Assembly (NCBI GenBank): GCA_002796835.1
Contig: LUGL01000037.1
Location: 26,611-79,337 of the forward strand
Direction: 5' to 3'
Origin: Elainella saxicola E1
GTDB lineage: Bacteria > Cyanobacteriota > Cyanobacteriia > Elainellales > Elainellaceae
DNA: 52,727 bases
Position 1 is the stretch's first letter, and every line of letters starts with the position of its first letter. Below, piece by piece: positions 10,313-19,170 of the stretch. The position numbers and the translations under genes were made by a program. Under the pieces are notes generated by a model that was not told the origin of the DNA, made no database searches, and saw only the letters and a list, made by a program, of their open reading frames with translations.

Positions 10313-11356
10313 TCATCGATGAAGCGCAAAGTTTGAGCTACAAGAGGAAGAACCCTGTAGAGGATTCGGCGTATTGCCAAAAGTGATGTTGTTGTCGAAT
10401 TTACATCCTTTAGTATCAGGCGATTTTGAACTAGATCCACACCCTAAGTTCCAGAGATTTTGATTGATTTCCTTACTCTCTCCACAAGGAGATTTACCCA
10501 GAACAACAACATTAGGAACAATCGGATCCTTGGAGGATTTATCGTCTTTACATGACCATGAATCAGAACCTTTACTGCAAACTAGAGCATCACATCCTTG
10601 TGTTCCGGTCAGCGGATCCTTACCCATGGGAGTGCCAGGTGTGCGGCCACCTTCATCATTACTGCCACCATGCGGTCGGGATTTGCCTGGATCTCCGCCC
10701 TCTGCTCCGTTACCAATGCCCTGATTGTAGTGACATTTGGTTGGCTCTGGTGTAGGAACGGGGGTTGGATCGACCGTTCCACCATAACCCGCTACACTAG
10801 GCGAACTGTTAGACACAGGCACTACATCAACTGGAACTTTTAGTGCTGAACCCTCTTTGCTGCTCCCACACTTTCCTAAAGAAGTGCCAGGTGTACGGCC
10901 ATCTTCATCATTACTGCCACCATGCGGACTGGACTTACCGGGGTCGCTTCCTTCTGGACCATTGCCAATGCCTTGGTTAGAACAATTCTTTACAGGCGGT
11001 ACTGGTACGGGAATGGGGGTTGGATCGACCGTTCCACCATAACCCGCTACACTAGGCGAACTGCTAGTCACAGGCACTACATCAACTGGAACTTTTGGTG
11101 CTGAACCCTCTTTGCTGCTCCCACACTTTCCTAAAGAAGTACCAGGTGTGCGACCATCTTCATCATTACTGCCACCATGCGGGCTGGACTTACCAGGGTC
11201 ACTCCCTTCTGGACCATTGCCAATGCCTTGGTTAGAGCAATTCTTTACAGGCGGTACTGGTGCAGGTACAGGTTTGGGATCAACCGTTCCACCATAACCC
11301 GCTACACTAGACGAACTGCCAGACTTGGTTGAAACACAAGAAGTGGTATATGCCAT
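10313..11356 (-). CDS. Gly/Pro/Ser-rich repeat protein, function unknown
   Basis: I do not recognise a characterised family. The 347-residue product has a short Ser-rich N-terminus, then an 85-residue unit repeated two full times and a third diverged time (starts at about residues 17, 102 and 187). Each unit holds GYGGTVDP, a Pro-rich spacer, a cysteine, NQGIGNGxEGxDPGKS, PHGGSNDExGRTPG and a Lys/Val stretch. The tail after about residue 246 is unrelated, with eight or so cysteines. There is no signal peptide or membrane segment. The composition suggests a disordered, possibly structural or secreted protein. High identity among units at the DNA level implies recent duplication. Confidence 0.75.
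   Translation of the reverse strand: MAYTTSCVSTKSGSSSSVAGYGGTVDPKPVPAPVPPVKNCSNQGIGNGPEGSDPGKSSPHGGSNDEDGRTPGTSLGKCGSSKEGSAPKVPVDVVPVTSSSPSVAGYGGTVDPTPIPVPVPPVKNCSNQGIGNGPEGSDPGKSSPHGGSNDEDGRTPGTSLGKCGSSKEGSALKVPVDVVPVSNSSPSVAGYGGTVDPTPVPTPEPTKCHYNQGIGNGAEGGDPGKSRPHGGSNDEGGRTPGTPMGKDPLTGTQGCDALVCSKGSDSWSCKDDKSSKDPIVPNVVVLGKSPCGESKEINQNLWNLGCGSSSKSPDTKGCKFDNNITFGNTPNPLQGSSSCSSNFALHR
10618..11308 (-). repeat. 255-bp tandem repeats inside the Gly/Pro/Ser-rich gene
   Basis: The decamer GCTACACTAG recurs at 10791, 11046 and 11301, exactly 255 bp apart, and the sequence between these anchors is nearly identical for the first two units. The period is 85 codons, so copy number can change without a frameshift. 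The third unit is one codon shorter and diverged. Confidence 0.93.
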
Positions 11357-11989
11357 TGTTTATCTTCCCTAACTCCTAATCATGACTCCATTAAAGGCGG
11401 GGAGAAGGTTAGATACTAAGCGTAAAAACCCTAGTGAGCTTTTGTTCAACTCTCACATCCTTTATGCAGCTTTGCGATAAACACAGATAACTTTCATTTT
11501 CCAAAACATCATTCAAAAAGTGATGAGAGTAGAATCAACGAAAGCCTCTTAATAAAATTCCTGTTAAATCCATTTCTTACCCAAAAACTACTGAACAAAA
11601 GGACTTCAATCGCTTTACAAAACGAAAACTCGAACCATGTGTCATCGGAAAAGTACGGAGAGAGGCAAAAAATTGCTTCACAGAATCTTTGCAGGCGTTC
11701 CACCACTAATTTTTCGATTAATTCAAACCCCTGAAAAGGGGTATCCAGCCCAAAGGCGCTGATGAAAAGGGTTGACCATCAAGCAGTGAAGCACCCGACG
11801 CTCTGCTATCAACTTCCGCTACCCAAGTCACTTTACACAGGATCTTACTGATTGTCTGATCGCTCATTTGCCAAGTCTCGCCAATTTCCGCAGCAAGATT
11901 GCTAGTCCATCCATTTTTCTCGGAGGTGTCATCCGTCAATGTCCGGTCTTTGCGACAGAATAAAAGGAAAACGACGTTGAGACTGACCT
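11357..11989. other. 633-bp intergenic region without a supported gene
   Basis: The region separates the minus-strand repeat protein from the plus-strand response regulator and should carry both promoters. Two short minus-strand frames exist (11509-11706 from GTG and 11718-11939 from TTG), but neither has a ribosome-binding site or a recognisable motif. I see no RNA gene or convincing repeat. Confidence 0.4.
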
Positions 11990-12703
11990 ATGAAAACAAT
12001 TCTCATCGTGGAAGATGAAGCAGAAATTGCTCGCTTTATCCAACAGCTTTTAGAAAAAGAAGGCTTTACCTGCCATGTCAGCCGCAATGGATCAGATGCG
12101 ATCCGTTACTATCAACAGCTTCAGCCTGATCTGGTCATTCTGGATGTGGGGTTGCCAGAGATAGATGGACTAGAAGTCTGTACCCGAATTCGCAAGTATG
12201 GCAGTACTAAGAACCCATATATTTTGATGCTGACAGCCCGTGGCGAAGAGATCGATCGCGTGATCGGCCTCTCCACAGGTGCCGATGATTATGTCGTTAA
12301 GCCCTTTGGCCCGATGGAGCTAGTAGCAAGAGTTCGTGCCCTATTTCGCAGGAGTTTGCGGCAGGGTGCCCCCACTCAAAGCCACTCAACAAAACACTTT
12401 ACGGTTGATCTGGAACAGCATCTCGCAGAGCGCCATCTTGAAGGTAAAACAGAAGTATTGGATCTGACGGCGATCGAATTTGATCTCCTGGCCACATTGA
12501 TTAGCCACCCAGGACGCGCTTGGAGTCGGGCACAACTGATTGACAAACTTTGGGGAGCTGATTTTTTTGGGGACGATCGAGTCGTTGATACCCATGTCGC
12601 ACGACTCCGCAAAAAGATTGAACTGAATCCGACTCAGCCTCTGTTTATCAAAACTGTCACCGGCATAGGATACAAGTTTGAAGATGCTGCGAAGGAAGGC
12701 TAA
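11990..12703 (+). CDS. OmpR/PhoB-family response regulator
   Basis: This 237-residue protein is a two-component response regulator. The receiver domain (1-118) has the acidic pocket E8-D9, phosphoacceptor D52 in [14 protein letters not shown]82 and K104 in the VKPF motif. The C-terminal winged helix (about 130-232) has the [13 protein letters not shown] and [13 protein letters not shown] blocks of the OmpR family, so it binds DNA, usually at direct repeats. The partner kinase starts two bases after its stop codon, so the pair is one operon. The regulated genes are not apparent, though the following small peptide and esterase are candidates by position. Confidence 0.93.
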   Translation: MKTILIVEDEAEIARFIQQLLEKEGFTCHVSRNGSDAIRYYQQLQPDLVILDVGLPEIDGLEVCTRIRKYGSTKNPYILMLTARGEEIDRVIGLSTGADDYVVKPFGPMELVARVRALFRRSLRQGAPTQSHSTKHFTVDLEQHLAERHLEGKTEVLDLTAIEFDLLATLISHPGRAWSRAQLIDKLWGADFFGDDRVVDTHVARLRKKIELNPTQPLFIKTVTGIGYKFEDAAKEG

Positions 12704-12705
12704 CT

Positions 12706-13791
12706 GTGAGAATTGGGTTACAAACTCGCTTGTTTTTCTCTCACCTGGTTGTAATGCTGGTTGGGTTGCTAAGTTTTTTGGTAATTAGCAAAGCCGCATC
12801 CCACCATCTTTTCTTTGGACATCTAGATTATTTGGAAGAGGTCGGCATCACCCTTAGTGAAACTCGTAGTGCGCTCGTTGAAGGATTTGAGGCGGCCTGG
12901 AGCAAAAGTACCCTGCTCGCCATTGCCGTTGGCACCTTAACTGCTGCAGGCTTAAGCTATTGGGTTGCGCAACGGATTGTCCTCCCCTTGTTTCAGATGG
13001 AGCAGATTGCTCGTCAATTTGCCTCAGGACAACTTCATGAACGGGTCCCTGCTAGCGATATTCCAGAAATTGCTCAATTAAGCACCAGTTTCAACCGGTT
13101 AGCCAGCAGTCTGGAAGATGTGGAACACCGCCGCCATGAGTTGATCGGTGATGTGGCCCATGAGTTGCGAACGCCTTTGACGATCGTGCGGGGTTATCTA
13201 GAAGAGTCTGTGAATCGACAAGTGGAACCATCCCTGGGAACCTGCGGACTTTTGGTCAAGGAAACCAAGCGACTAGAACGATTAGTCAATGATCTCCAAG
13301 TCCTTTCCCAAGCAGAAGTGGGACATTTAAGTTTGAACTTGCGCCCTGTTGATCTACGCCCTCTCCTTTGTTCCTTACACCAACGCTTTTCGAGCCAGCT
13401 TTTAGAAACCGTAACCATGCAGGTTCAATGCACTGAGCACTTACCCATGGTTCTAGCCGACCCCGATCGCACCGAGCAGATTCTGGTCAACTTGATCGGC
13501 AATGCAATTCGTCATACTCATGCAGGAAAAATTACGCTGCGAGCCTGGAGTGCAACGGGGCAGGTGTGGGTTGCGGTGTCAGACACAGGATCGGGGATTG
13601 CCCCAGAAGAATTACCCCACGTTTTCGATCGATTCTGGCGATCGACGAGATTACATGCTCACGACAGAACAGGGACAGGAATTGGTTTAGCCATCACCAA
13701 ACGCTTAGTTGAACTGCAAGGTGGACAGATCGCTACCGAAAGTGAATTAGGCAAAGGGACAACATTCCGATTTACGCTGCCCATTACTTGA
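12706..13791 (+). CDS. Sensor histidine kinase
   Basis: The 361-residue kinase has two membrane segments (about 11-28 and 68-87) bracketing a short periplasmic loop of some 40 residues, then a HAMP linker (about 88-140). A HisKA domain with H152 in [12 protein letters not shown] follows. The ATPase domain carries the N-box N266 ([11 protein letters not shown]), G1 D293-G295 (SDTGSGI) and G2 G323-G327 (GTGIGLAI). Start is GTG, two bases after the response-regulator stop. The tiny sensor loop suggests detection of a small ligand such as a metal ion, as in BaeS- or ManS-like kinases, but that is inference from architecture only. Confidence 0.93.
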   Translation: MRIGLQTRLFFSHLVVMLVGLLSFLVISKAASHHLFFGHLDYLEEVGITLSETRSALVEGFEAAWSKSTLLAIAVGTLTAAGLSYWVAQRIVLPLFQMEQIARQFASGQLHERVPASDIPEIAQLSTSFNRLASSLEDVEHRRHELIGDVAHELRTPLTIVRGYLEESVNRQVEPSLGTCGLLVKETKRLERLVNDLQVLSQAEVGHLSLNLRPVDLRPLLCSLHQRFSSQLLETVTMQVQCTEHLPMVLADPDRTEQILVNLIGNAIRHTHAGKITLRAWSATGQVWVAVSDTGSGIAPEELPHVFDRFWRSTRLHAHDRTGTGIGLAITKRLVELQGGQIATESELGKGTTFRFTLPIT

Positions 13792-13926
13792 TTAGGCATT
13801 CTTGTTGGACAGGCATTTCTTAGGAGATTTGTCACAAGATAGCAGCAATTTCGACACATGAGGATTCTAGAGTGAAAGTGGTCAAATTCACTTGGATTCA
13901 GCCAAGCTCTGCCCTGGAGAAAATCT

Positions 13927-14058
13927 ATGATCCGTGTATTCCCAATCATCACCAGTTTTATACTCGTGCTTTGTGTTGTTCTAGCTGGGGTCAAAATCGT
14001 TAATTTGCTGTTTCCTTTCCAGACTACTGGATCCAAAAATAGCCTGTTGAAGAAATAG
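13927..14058 (+). CDS. Small single-pass membrane peptide (43 residues)
   Basis: A 43-codon frame starts at ATG 13927 with GGAGA at 13916-13920, six bases upstream, and ends at TAG 14056-14058. The product begins MIRVFPIITSFILVLCVVL, continues hydrophobic to about residue 33 (LLFPF) and ends with a polar, Lys-containing tail. This is the profile of a small bitopic membrane protein. It lies 135 bp downstream of the histidine kinase on the same strand and could be its regulated target or a kinase modulator. There is no family I recognise. Support is the ribosome-binding site plus the coherent hydrophobic pattern. Confidence 0.45.
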   Translation: MIRVFPIITSFILVLCVVLAGVKIVNLLFPFQTTGSKNSLLKK

Positions 14059-14368
14059 GGCCCTACCCAAATTATCCCAGAGCACATAGAAAAAATTTTA
14101 TTGACTGAAGGGCAGCCTCTTGCTGTAGAAACGATCTTGATTCCAATGTCGCGAATCGATCCGACTCGATGCTGTCATTGCTATTTGCAGTTACTCTTAA
14201 ATTTTCCATCTCTCCCCACATAGACAAAACCCATATCTTGCAAAGAATCGGGCCGTTCTAGCTAGCTGTGAGCCGAGGGCAGCTTCCGCACGTGCCCCTT
14301 GAAATTTCAAGACATTGATCGCTTCAAAATTCATCAATCACTTCAAATTCAGTTCTCTCAAAATTGCG
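14059..14368. other. 310-bp gap upstream of the esterase gene
   Basis: No gene is seen. The stretch contains the perfect 14-bp palindrome at 14298-14311 and a weak GGGCA/TGCCC stem at about 14277-14297, both close to the esterase start, so it probably holds the esterase promoter and possibly an operator. Confidence 0.4.
14298..14311. promoter_or_regulatory. 14-bp perfect palindrome upstream of the esterase
   Basis: CTTGAAATTTCAAG reads identically on both strands and lies 57 bp before the esterase ATG. A palindrome of this length in an otherwise empty region may be an operator for a dimeric regulator; chance cannot be excluded. Confidence 0.3.
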
Positions 14369-15316
14369 ATGAAGCTAAAGTATTGGCTTTTAACGGGAAT
14401 GAGTACTTTAGGCCTGATGGCACTTGCGGGATATTGGTATGTCTTTATTGCAAATGCTCCACAATTAGATGCAGCACCGATCAGCACAATCAATACTGGG
14501 TTAACTTTTCAACTGGAAAGTTTTGAAAGCAAGGCAATGGGAGAAACCCGCCAATATGGCATAATTTTGCCAGCCGATTATGCTCAAAATCCCCACAAGT
14601 ACTATCCGGTGATCATTCTGTTGCATGGCGGACATGATGACGCAACGGCTTACTCAAAAAAGTATGCGATCGCCCCCATTCTTCAAGCACTTTATAAATC
14701 TCATCGGCTCCCCCCGGCAATTGTGATCATGCCAGATGGCAATGACGATCGCGGCTCCAACCCGATTTTCGATCCAGCTTACTTTGACGGTCCCCATGGC
14801 CAACTCGATCAGCTAATTGGCTCTGAGTTAGTGCAGGTGATCAAGACGCGCTATCGAACAGCCGATAATCCACAGCTCTGGGCCATGGGCGGCATCTCTT
14901 CCGGCGGATGGGGAGCGTTTAATATTGGTTTGCGGCATTTAAATCAATTTCATACCCTGTTCAGTCATAGTGGTTACTTCACGGACAGCAGTGGCACAGC
15001 CAACAGCCCTGAAGATTTCGTGGGAACGATGATGCGATCGTTATCAGCTCACCAGAGACAACAGCTGCATTTCTATATTGATGCTGGAGCAAACGACAAA
15101 GACTTTGTGGCTTCCAGTCAGCAGTTTCACCAAACACTGGACCAACTTGGCATTGCTAATGAATTCCATGTCTTTCCAGGCGGCCATGGTCTGGCCGGTG
15201 CTGATTTTGGTTGGAACTACTTCCGGAAGCACCTAATGGATTCTCTCAGCTATGTCGGCCAACAGTTCCAGGATCAAGCGGTGCAATCAAAGTCAGCTGA
15301 ATTCCAACGAATTTAG
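14369..15316 (+). CDS. Esterase, alpha/beta hydrolase (esterase D / feruloyl-esterase-like)
   Basis: The 315-residue protein starts at ATG 14369, chosen because MKLKYWLLTG opens a signal-anchor-like segment (about 4-30); an in-frame codon at 14315 only adds non-hydrophobic residues. The hydrolase core shows ILLHGGHDD (oxyanion region), nucleophile S177 in GGISSGG, a likely acid at D238 or D243, and H273 in FPGGHGLAG. This order matches the putative-esterase (esterase D/Fes) family, which hydrolyses acyl esters such as feruloyl, siderophore or acetyl esters. The N-terminus suggests export or membrane anchoring. The substrate is unknown. Confidence 0.82.
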   Translation: MKLKYWLLTGMSTLGLMALAGYWYVFIANAPQLDAAPISTINTGLTFQLESFESKAMGETRQYGIILPADYAQNPHKYYPVIILLHGGHDDATAYSKKYAIAPILQALYKSHRLPPAIVIMPDGNDDRGSNPIFDPAYFDGPHGQLDQLIGSELVQVIKTRYRTADNPQLWAMGGISSGGWGAFNIGLRHLNQFHTLFSHSGYFTDSSGTANSPEDFVGTMMRSLSAHQRQQLHFYIDAGANDKDFVASSQQFHQTLDQLGIANEFHVFPGGHGLAGADFGWNYFRKHLMDSLSYVGQQFQDQAVQSKSAEFQRI

Positions 15317-15372
15317 ATCAGAGGAATTTGAAACATAAAAGTCTATAAAAACAGATTGAGGGCGTCATAGCG

Positions 15373-17103
15373 ATGATGAATAGCCTATTTTACTCAACTC
15401 GATCGCAGCGGAAACCATCCCGCTGCTGGAAAGCTGTAATGACTCAACGGACTCGCCTCGAACTCTGGGTCGCCGCATCTCTCACCGGAGTCATTGGCAT
15501 TGTCAATTTATTGTCTACAGTGACACCCAGTTTAATCGGACGAGTTATCTGGTTAAAGCCAATTTTCCCGTTTGAGGTGCGGGCAGGTGCCCATTTGTTT
15601 ACTGCTGTGACGGGATTTTTGCTACTGACGCTGGCGACCAATCTGTTACGCCGCAAATATATGGCCTGGTTATTGACGCTTGGATTGCTGATCGTCTCGA
15701 TTTTTAGCCATTTAATTAAAGGATTTGACTACGAGGAAAGCCTACTCTCTGGAGTGCTGTTGCTCCAGCTCTTGCTGATGCGATCGGTATTTACGGCCCA
15801 ATCCGATCGGCCTTCAATTGCACAGGGAGCGCGAGTGTTGATCGGTGCAATAATTTTCACGCTAGTGTATGGCGTTGCTGGTTTTTATCTATTAGATGAA
15901 CATTATTCCGTCAACTTTAGTTTGATCGATGCTATTCGTCAAACGTTATCCATGTTTTTTGTGGAAGATGAAGCAGGATTGCAGCCTACCACTCGATTTG
16001 GTCAATACTTTGCCACTTCTATTTATTTAATAGGATCGATTACAACTGGATACGCATTGATAATGCTGTTGCGTCCAGTCATCCTTCATACTGGCGTCAG
16101 ATTAGAAGATCGGCAACAGGCGAATGCGATCGTTGAACAATATGGTCGATCGTCCCTGGCAAGATTAACGCTATTAGGGGATAAGGTGTATTATTTCAGT
16201 CCTTCAAGACAGAGTGTGATCGCTTACGTGCAAAAGGGGCGGGGCGCAATCGTTCTGGGTGATCCAATTGGTCCAACTGAGGATCGTCAAGAAGCGATTG
16301 TTGGCTTTCAAGCGTTTTGTGCTCGCAATGATTGGTATCCTGCTTTTTATCAAACGTTACCAGACGACTTGGAGTTGTATTGCAACTTGGGATTTAAAGC
16401 CCTGCAAATTGGAGAAGAAGCCATTGTCGATCTCACAACGTTTACGATTGAAGGAAAAGTAGGTAAGGATTTTCGAGCTGCGCTGAATAAGTTTGCCAAA
16501 TTGGGCCATCAAGTAGAGTTTCATCAACCGCCAATTTCTGATGCACTCTTGCGTGAACTGCGTCCGGTGAGCGATGAATGGCTGCACATGATGCATGGCT
16601 CTGAAAAGAAATTTTCCTTGGGATGGTTTGATGAACGATATCTTAGAGATTGCGAAATTGCAGTCGTGAGAACACCCAGGAGAACAATCAGTGCTTTTAC
16701 CAATATCATCTCAGAGTACAAATGCTCTGACGTTACGGTAGACCTGATGAGACGACGCCAGCATGTCGAAAACGGCACAATGGACTTCTTGTTTATCTCC
16801 CTGCTCCAGCATTTCAAACAGCAAGGCTATGAGGGTTTCAACTTAGGGCTCTCCGCACTTTCTGGAGTCAGTGCCATCCCTCGATCGCCACGACTTGAGC
16901 AAGCATTGAACTATTTGTATCAACATCTCAACCAGTTTTATAACTTTCAAGGACTGCATCACTACAAAGAAAAATTTCATCCCCGCTGGGAACCTCGCTA
17001 TCTCATCTATCCTCGTTTTACTGCTTTGCCTGACGTGGTGATCGCTCTGATTCGAGCTGATTCGGGCGATCGGTTGCTCGATTACTTTAAGCCTGGATCG
17101 TGA
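15373..17103 (+). CDS. Phosphatidylglycerol lysyltransferase-like protein (DUF2156, MprF C-terminal type)
   Basis: The 576-residue protein has six predicted membrane segments (about 31-51, 73-92, 97-114, 124-140, 153-173 and 213-235) followed by a large soluble domain from about 245. The latter carries YYFSPSRQSVIAYV, ALVLGDP-like GAIVLGDPIG and the FHPRWEPRYL ending of the DUF2156 GNAT-type domain. In MprF this domain moves lysine or alanine from aminoacyl-tRNA to phosphatidylglycerol, lowering membrane charge. The TM half of MprF that flips the lipid is absent here but is encoded by the next gene. The lipid and amino acid used by this protein are not deducible. Confidence 0.83.
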   Translation: MMNSLFYSTRSQRKPSRCWKAVMTQRTRLELWVAASLTGVIGIVNLLSTVTPSLIGRVIWLKPIFPFEVRAGAHLFTAVTGFLLLTLATNLLRRKYMAWLLTLGLLIVSIFSHLIKGFDYEESLLSGVLLLQLLLMRSVFTAQSDRPSIAQGARVLIGAIIFTLVYGVAGFYLLDEHYSVNFSLIDAIRQTLSMFFVEDEAGLQPTTRFGQYFATSIYLIGSITTGYALIMLLRPVILHTGVRLEDRQQANAIVEQYGRSSLARLTLLGDKVYYFSPSRQSVIAYVQKGRGAIVLGDPIGPTEDRQEAIVGFQAFCARNDWYPAFYQTLPDDLELYCNLGFKALQIGEEAIVDLTTFTIEGKVGKDFRAALNKFAKLGHQVEFHQPPISDALLRELRPVSDEWLHMMHGSEKKFSLGWFDERYLRDCEIAVVRTPRRTISAFTNIISEYKCSDVTVDLMRRRQHVENGTMDFLFISLLQHFKQQGYEGFNLGLSALSGVSAIPRSPRLEQALNYLYQHLNQFYNFQGLHHYKEKFHPRWEPRYLIYPRFTALPDVVIALIRADSGDRLLDYFKPGS

Positions 17104-17130
17104 AGCCTGAATCGTGAAGCCTGAATCATG
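17089..17130 (+). repeat. Three tandem 14-bp units at a gene end
   Basis: Units 17089-17102, 17103-17116 and 17117-17130 read AAGCCTGGATCGTG, AAGCCTGAATCGTG and AAGCCTGAATCATG. The first contains the stop of the DUF2156 gene. The period is not a multiple of three, so the array probably arose by slippage in the spacer before the next gene. Confidence 0.85.
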
Positions 17131-17138
17131 CAATCTGG

Positions 17139-18095
17139 ATGATAAGACTAGACATGAAACTTTCCCCGCCACGCCACCTGGTTCATCTTCTGCCTTCCCT
17201 GTTGGGCCTTGCGCTATTTTGCCTGTCGATCTGGGCGATTAATCAGGAGTTAAAACAATATTCAATTCAAGAAATTTGGCAGAGTTTGCGGGCCACTCCA
17301 GCAGCCAATATCGGCATAGCGATCGGCTTGACTGGACTGAATTATTGGGTCTTTACAGGCTACGACACCTTAGCAGTTCGCTATGTTCAGCATCCCACTT
17401 CCTATCGTCAAACGGCTTTTGTCGCGATCGTCAGCACAGCAGTGAGTAATAGCGTGGGTCTTGCATTATTGAGTAACAGTGCAATTCGTTATCGGTTTTA
17501 TTCCATCTGGCAATTTTCTCCAATCGAAATTGTCCATATCATCACCTTCTGCAATCTCGGCTTTTGGCTAGGATTATCTGCCGTCGGAGGCGTGGTGTTC
17601 ACTCTGCAACCTGTGGCAATTCCGCCCCTCCTGCATCTACCGTTTCATTCCGTGCGATCGTTGGGAGGCATCTTCCTAGCCATTGTGATTGGCTACTTCA
17701 TTTGGCCTCTGATCAGCCGTCAAGCTTTGAGGATTGGTCGATTTGAATTTCCTCATCTCCCCGTTCATCTAGCGATCGGCCAAGTTGGAGTTGCTGCGCT
17801 TGATTGGACGATCGCTGCTGCCACGCTCGATGTTCTATTACCAGCTTCGATGCCTGATCTGACTTTCTTTGGTATTTATCTACTAGGACAAATTGCAGGT
17901 GTTGTCAGCAATATTCCTGGTGGATTAGGAGTATTTGAAACGGTTCTATTGCTGTTGTTAATGCCATCTCTTCCCTCGACAACGGTGCTGAGTGCACTGA
18001 TCGCCTACCGCATGGTTTATTATCTGCTGCCGCTGCTGATTGCAGTTGTGCTGTTGGGAAAACATGAATTGCGACAAAGGTTGAGTCACCTTTGA
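17139..18095 (+). CDS. UPF0104 / lysylphosphatidylglycerol flippase-type membrane protein
   Basis: This 318-residue protein is almost entirely membrane-embedded, with about eight segments, and has the family block SNIPGGLGVFETVLL near residue 260 together with NYWVFTGYDTLAVRY and SNSVGLALLSNSAIRYR. It matches the LPG_synthase_TM (UPF0104) family, which forms the lipid-flipping half of MprF. It begins 35 bp after the DUF2156 gene on the same strand, so the two probably form one lipid-modification system. An alternative start at 17154 (MKLSPP) is possible; neither has a strong ribosome-binding site. Confidence 0.85.
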   Translation: MIRLDMKLSPPRHLVHLLPSLLGLALFCLSIWAINQELKQYSIQEIWQSLRATPAANIGIAIGLTGLNYWVFTGYDTLAVRYVQHPTSYRQTAFVAIVSTAVSNSVGLALLSNSAIRYRFYSIWQFSPIEIVHIITFCNLGFWLGLSAVGGVVFTLQPVAIPPLLHLPFHSVRSLGGIFLAIVIGYFIWPLISRQALRIGRFEFPHLPVHLAIGQVGVAALDWTIAAATLDVLLPASMPDLTFFGIYLLGQIAGVVSNIPGGLGVFETVLLLLLMPSLPSTTVLSALIAYRMVYYLLPLLIAVVLLGKHELRQRLSHL

Positions 18096-18097
18096 CA

Positions 18098-18378
18098 ATG
18101 CTGATTCACTCACTTTTGCCGGAAAACAATTCCAGCAAGCTCAAGCCGATCATGCAACCCTATCCATTCATTAGAAATAAGATACCGTTCCTGTGATGGT
18201 GATGAGCGGGGCACAGGATCAGATGTTTACCTATGAGATGGGTATAGAGCTGGCCAGCCATTTTTCTCACGGCGAGCATCTCCACTTTCAAAATGCGGGC
18301 CATCTGCTCATGGCAGAGCATCCACAGGCCGTCAATTTAGCGATCGCCAATCTGCTGCTCAAAATGGATGCCTGGTAA
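18098..18378 (+). pseudogene. Broken alpha/beta-hydrolase remnant
   Basis: The frame from 18184 to 18378 encodes TVPVMVMSGAQD, then NAGHLLMAEHPQAV, which are the Asp- and His-bearing C-terminal blocks of an alpha/beta hydrolase. In frame, a TAA stops reading at 18178-18180. The preceding residues IRNKIP are in another frame that starts at ATG 18098 and ends at TGA 18194-18196; loss of one base near 18187 would join the two. No nucleophile elbow (GxSxG) is present, so the N-terminal two thirds are gone. It sits between the UPF0104 gene and upp. I read this as a decayed gene, not a functional short protein. Confidence 0.65.
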
Positions 18379-18535
18379 ACTCTTTGAGCAGGTGCAAGTC
18401 TGATTTTTTGTATGATGCCCAGGAAGAAAATGGCGGGATCGCTATCTTTTTGGCAACAGAGGATCGTATCCTAAGACTGAAATTCTTTGGGCTGCCATTG
18501 AATTCGATCGACCTCCTAGCCTCCCAAAATCGCCC

Positions 18536-19168
18536 ATGTCTTCTGTTCATATCATCGCTCATCCGTTGGTTCAACATAAACTCAGCATTATGCGTCAGGT
18601 GGAAACCCACACCCAGGACTTCCGCCGCTTGCTGAAAGAGATCGCCATGCTGCTGGCCTATGAGGTGACGCGCGATCTGCCGCTTAAGCATGAGTCAATT
18701 AAAACCCCATTGGCAGAGATGAAAGCGCCAATGCTGGCTGCTGACAAAAAGATGGTGATTGTCTCAATTCTGCGGGCCGGACAAGGGTTACTGGATGGCA
18801 TGATCGAGCTAATTCCCACCGCAAAAGTTGGACATATTGGCTTATATCGGGAACCAAGCACATTGACGGCGGTTGAATATTATCTGAAATTGCCGTTGGA
18901 TGTGGAGCACCGCGATATGTTGGTCGTGGATCCCATGTTGGCAACTGGCAATTCAGCGGTGGCAGCAGTCGATCGCCTTAAGGAAGCAAATCCGGCCTCG
19001 ATCAAATTCGTCTGTTTATTAGCAGCACCGGAAGGAATTCAACATTTTCACGAACAGCATCCCGATGTGCCGATCTACACGGCAGCGATCGATGAATATT
19101 TAGATGATCATGGCTACATCGTACCGGGATTGGGCGATGCAGGCGATCGGCTTTATGGAACGCGCTAG
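18536..19168 (+). CDS. upp: Uracil phosphoribosyltransferase
   Basis: UPRT converts uracil and PRPP to UMP in pyrimidine salvage. The 210-residue protein has SILRAGQGL at 77-85, the PRPP-binding loop [13 protein letters not shown] around D132-S140, and the C-terminal uracil-binding [16 protein letters not shown] stretch. Length and all motifs are normal, so it should be active. Its stop is two bases before the start of a DUF1688 (URC4) gene, implying co-expression, which is the arrangement seen for uracil degradation loci of the URC type. Confidence 0.97.
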   Translation: MSSVHIIAHPLVQHKLSIMRQVETHTQDFRRLLKEIAMLLAYEVTRDLPLKHESIKTPLAEMKAPMLAADKKMVIVSILRAGQGLLDGMIELIPTAKVGHIGLYREPSTLTAVEYYLKLPLDVEHRDMLVVDPMLATGNSAVAAVDRLKEANPASIKFVCLLAAPEGIQHFHEQHPDVPIYTAAIDEYLDDHGYIVPGLGDAGDRLYGTR

Positions 19169-19170
19169 AG

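Noticed and set aside
11509-11706. 65-codon minus-strand frame from GTG
   Set aside because: No ribosome-binding site, no recognisable domain and Phe/Ser-rich content typical of a chance frame.
11718-11939. 73-codon minus-strand frame before the response regulator
   Set aside because: The start is TTG with no ribosome-binding site, and the product shows no fold or motif; composition is not like neighbouring genes.
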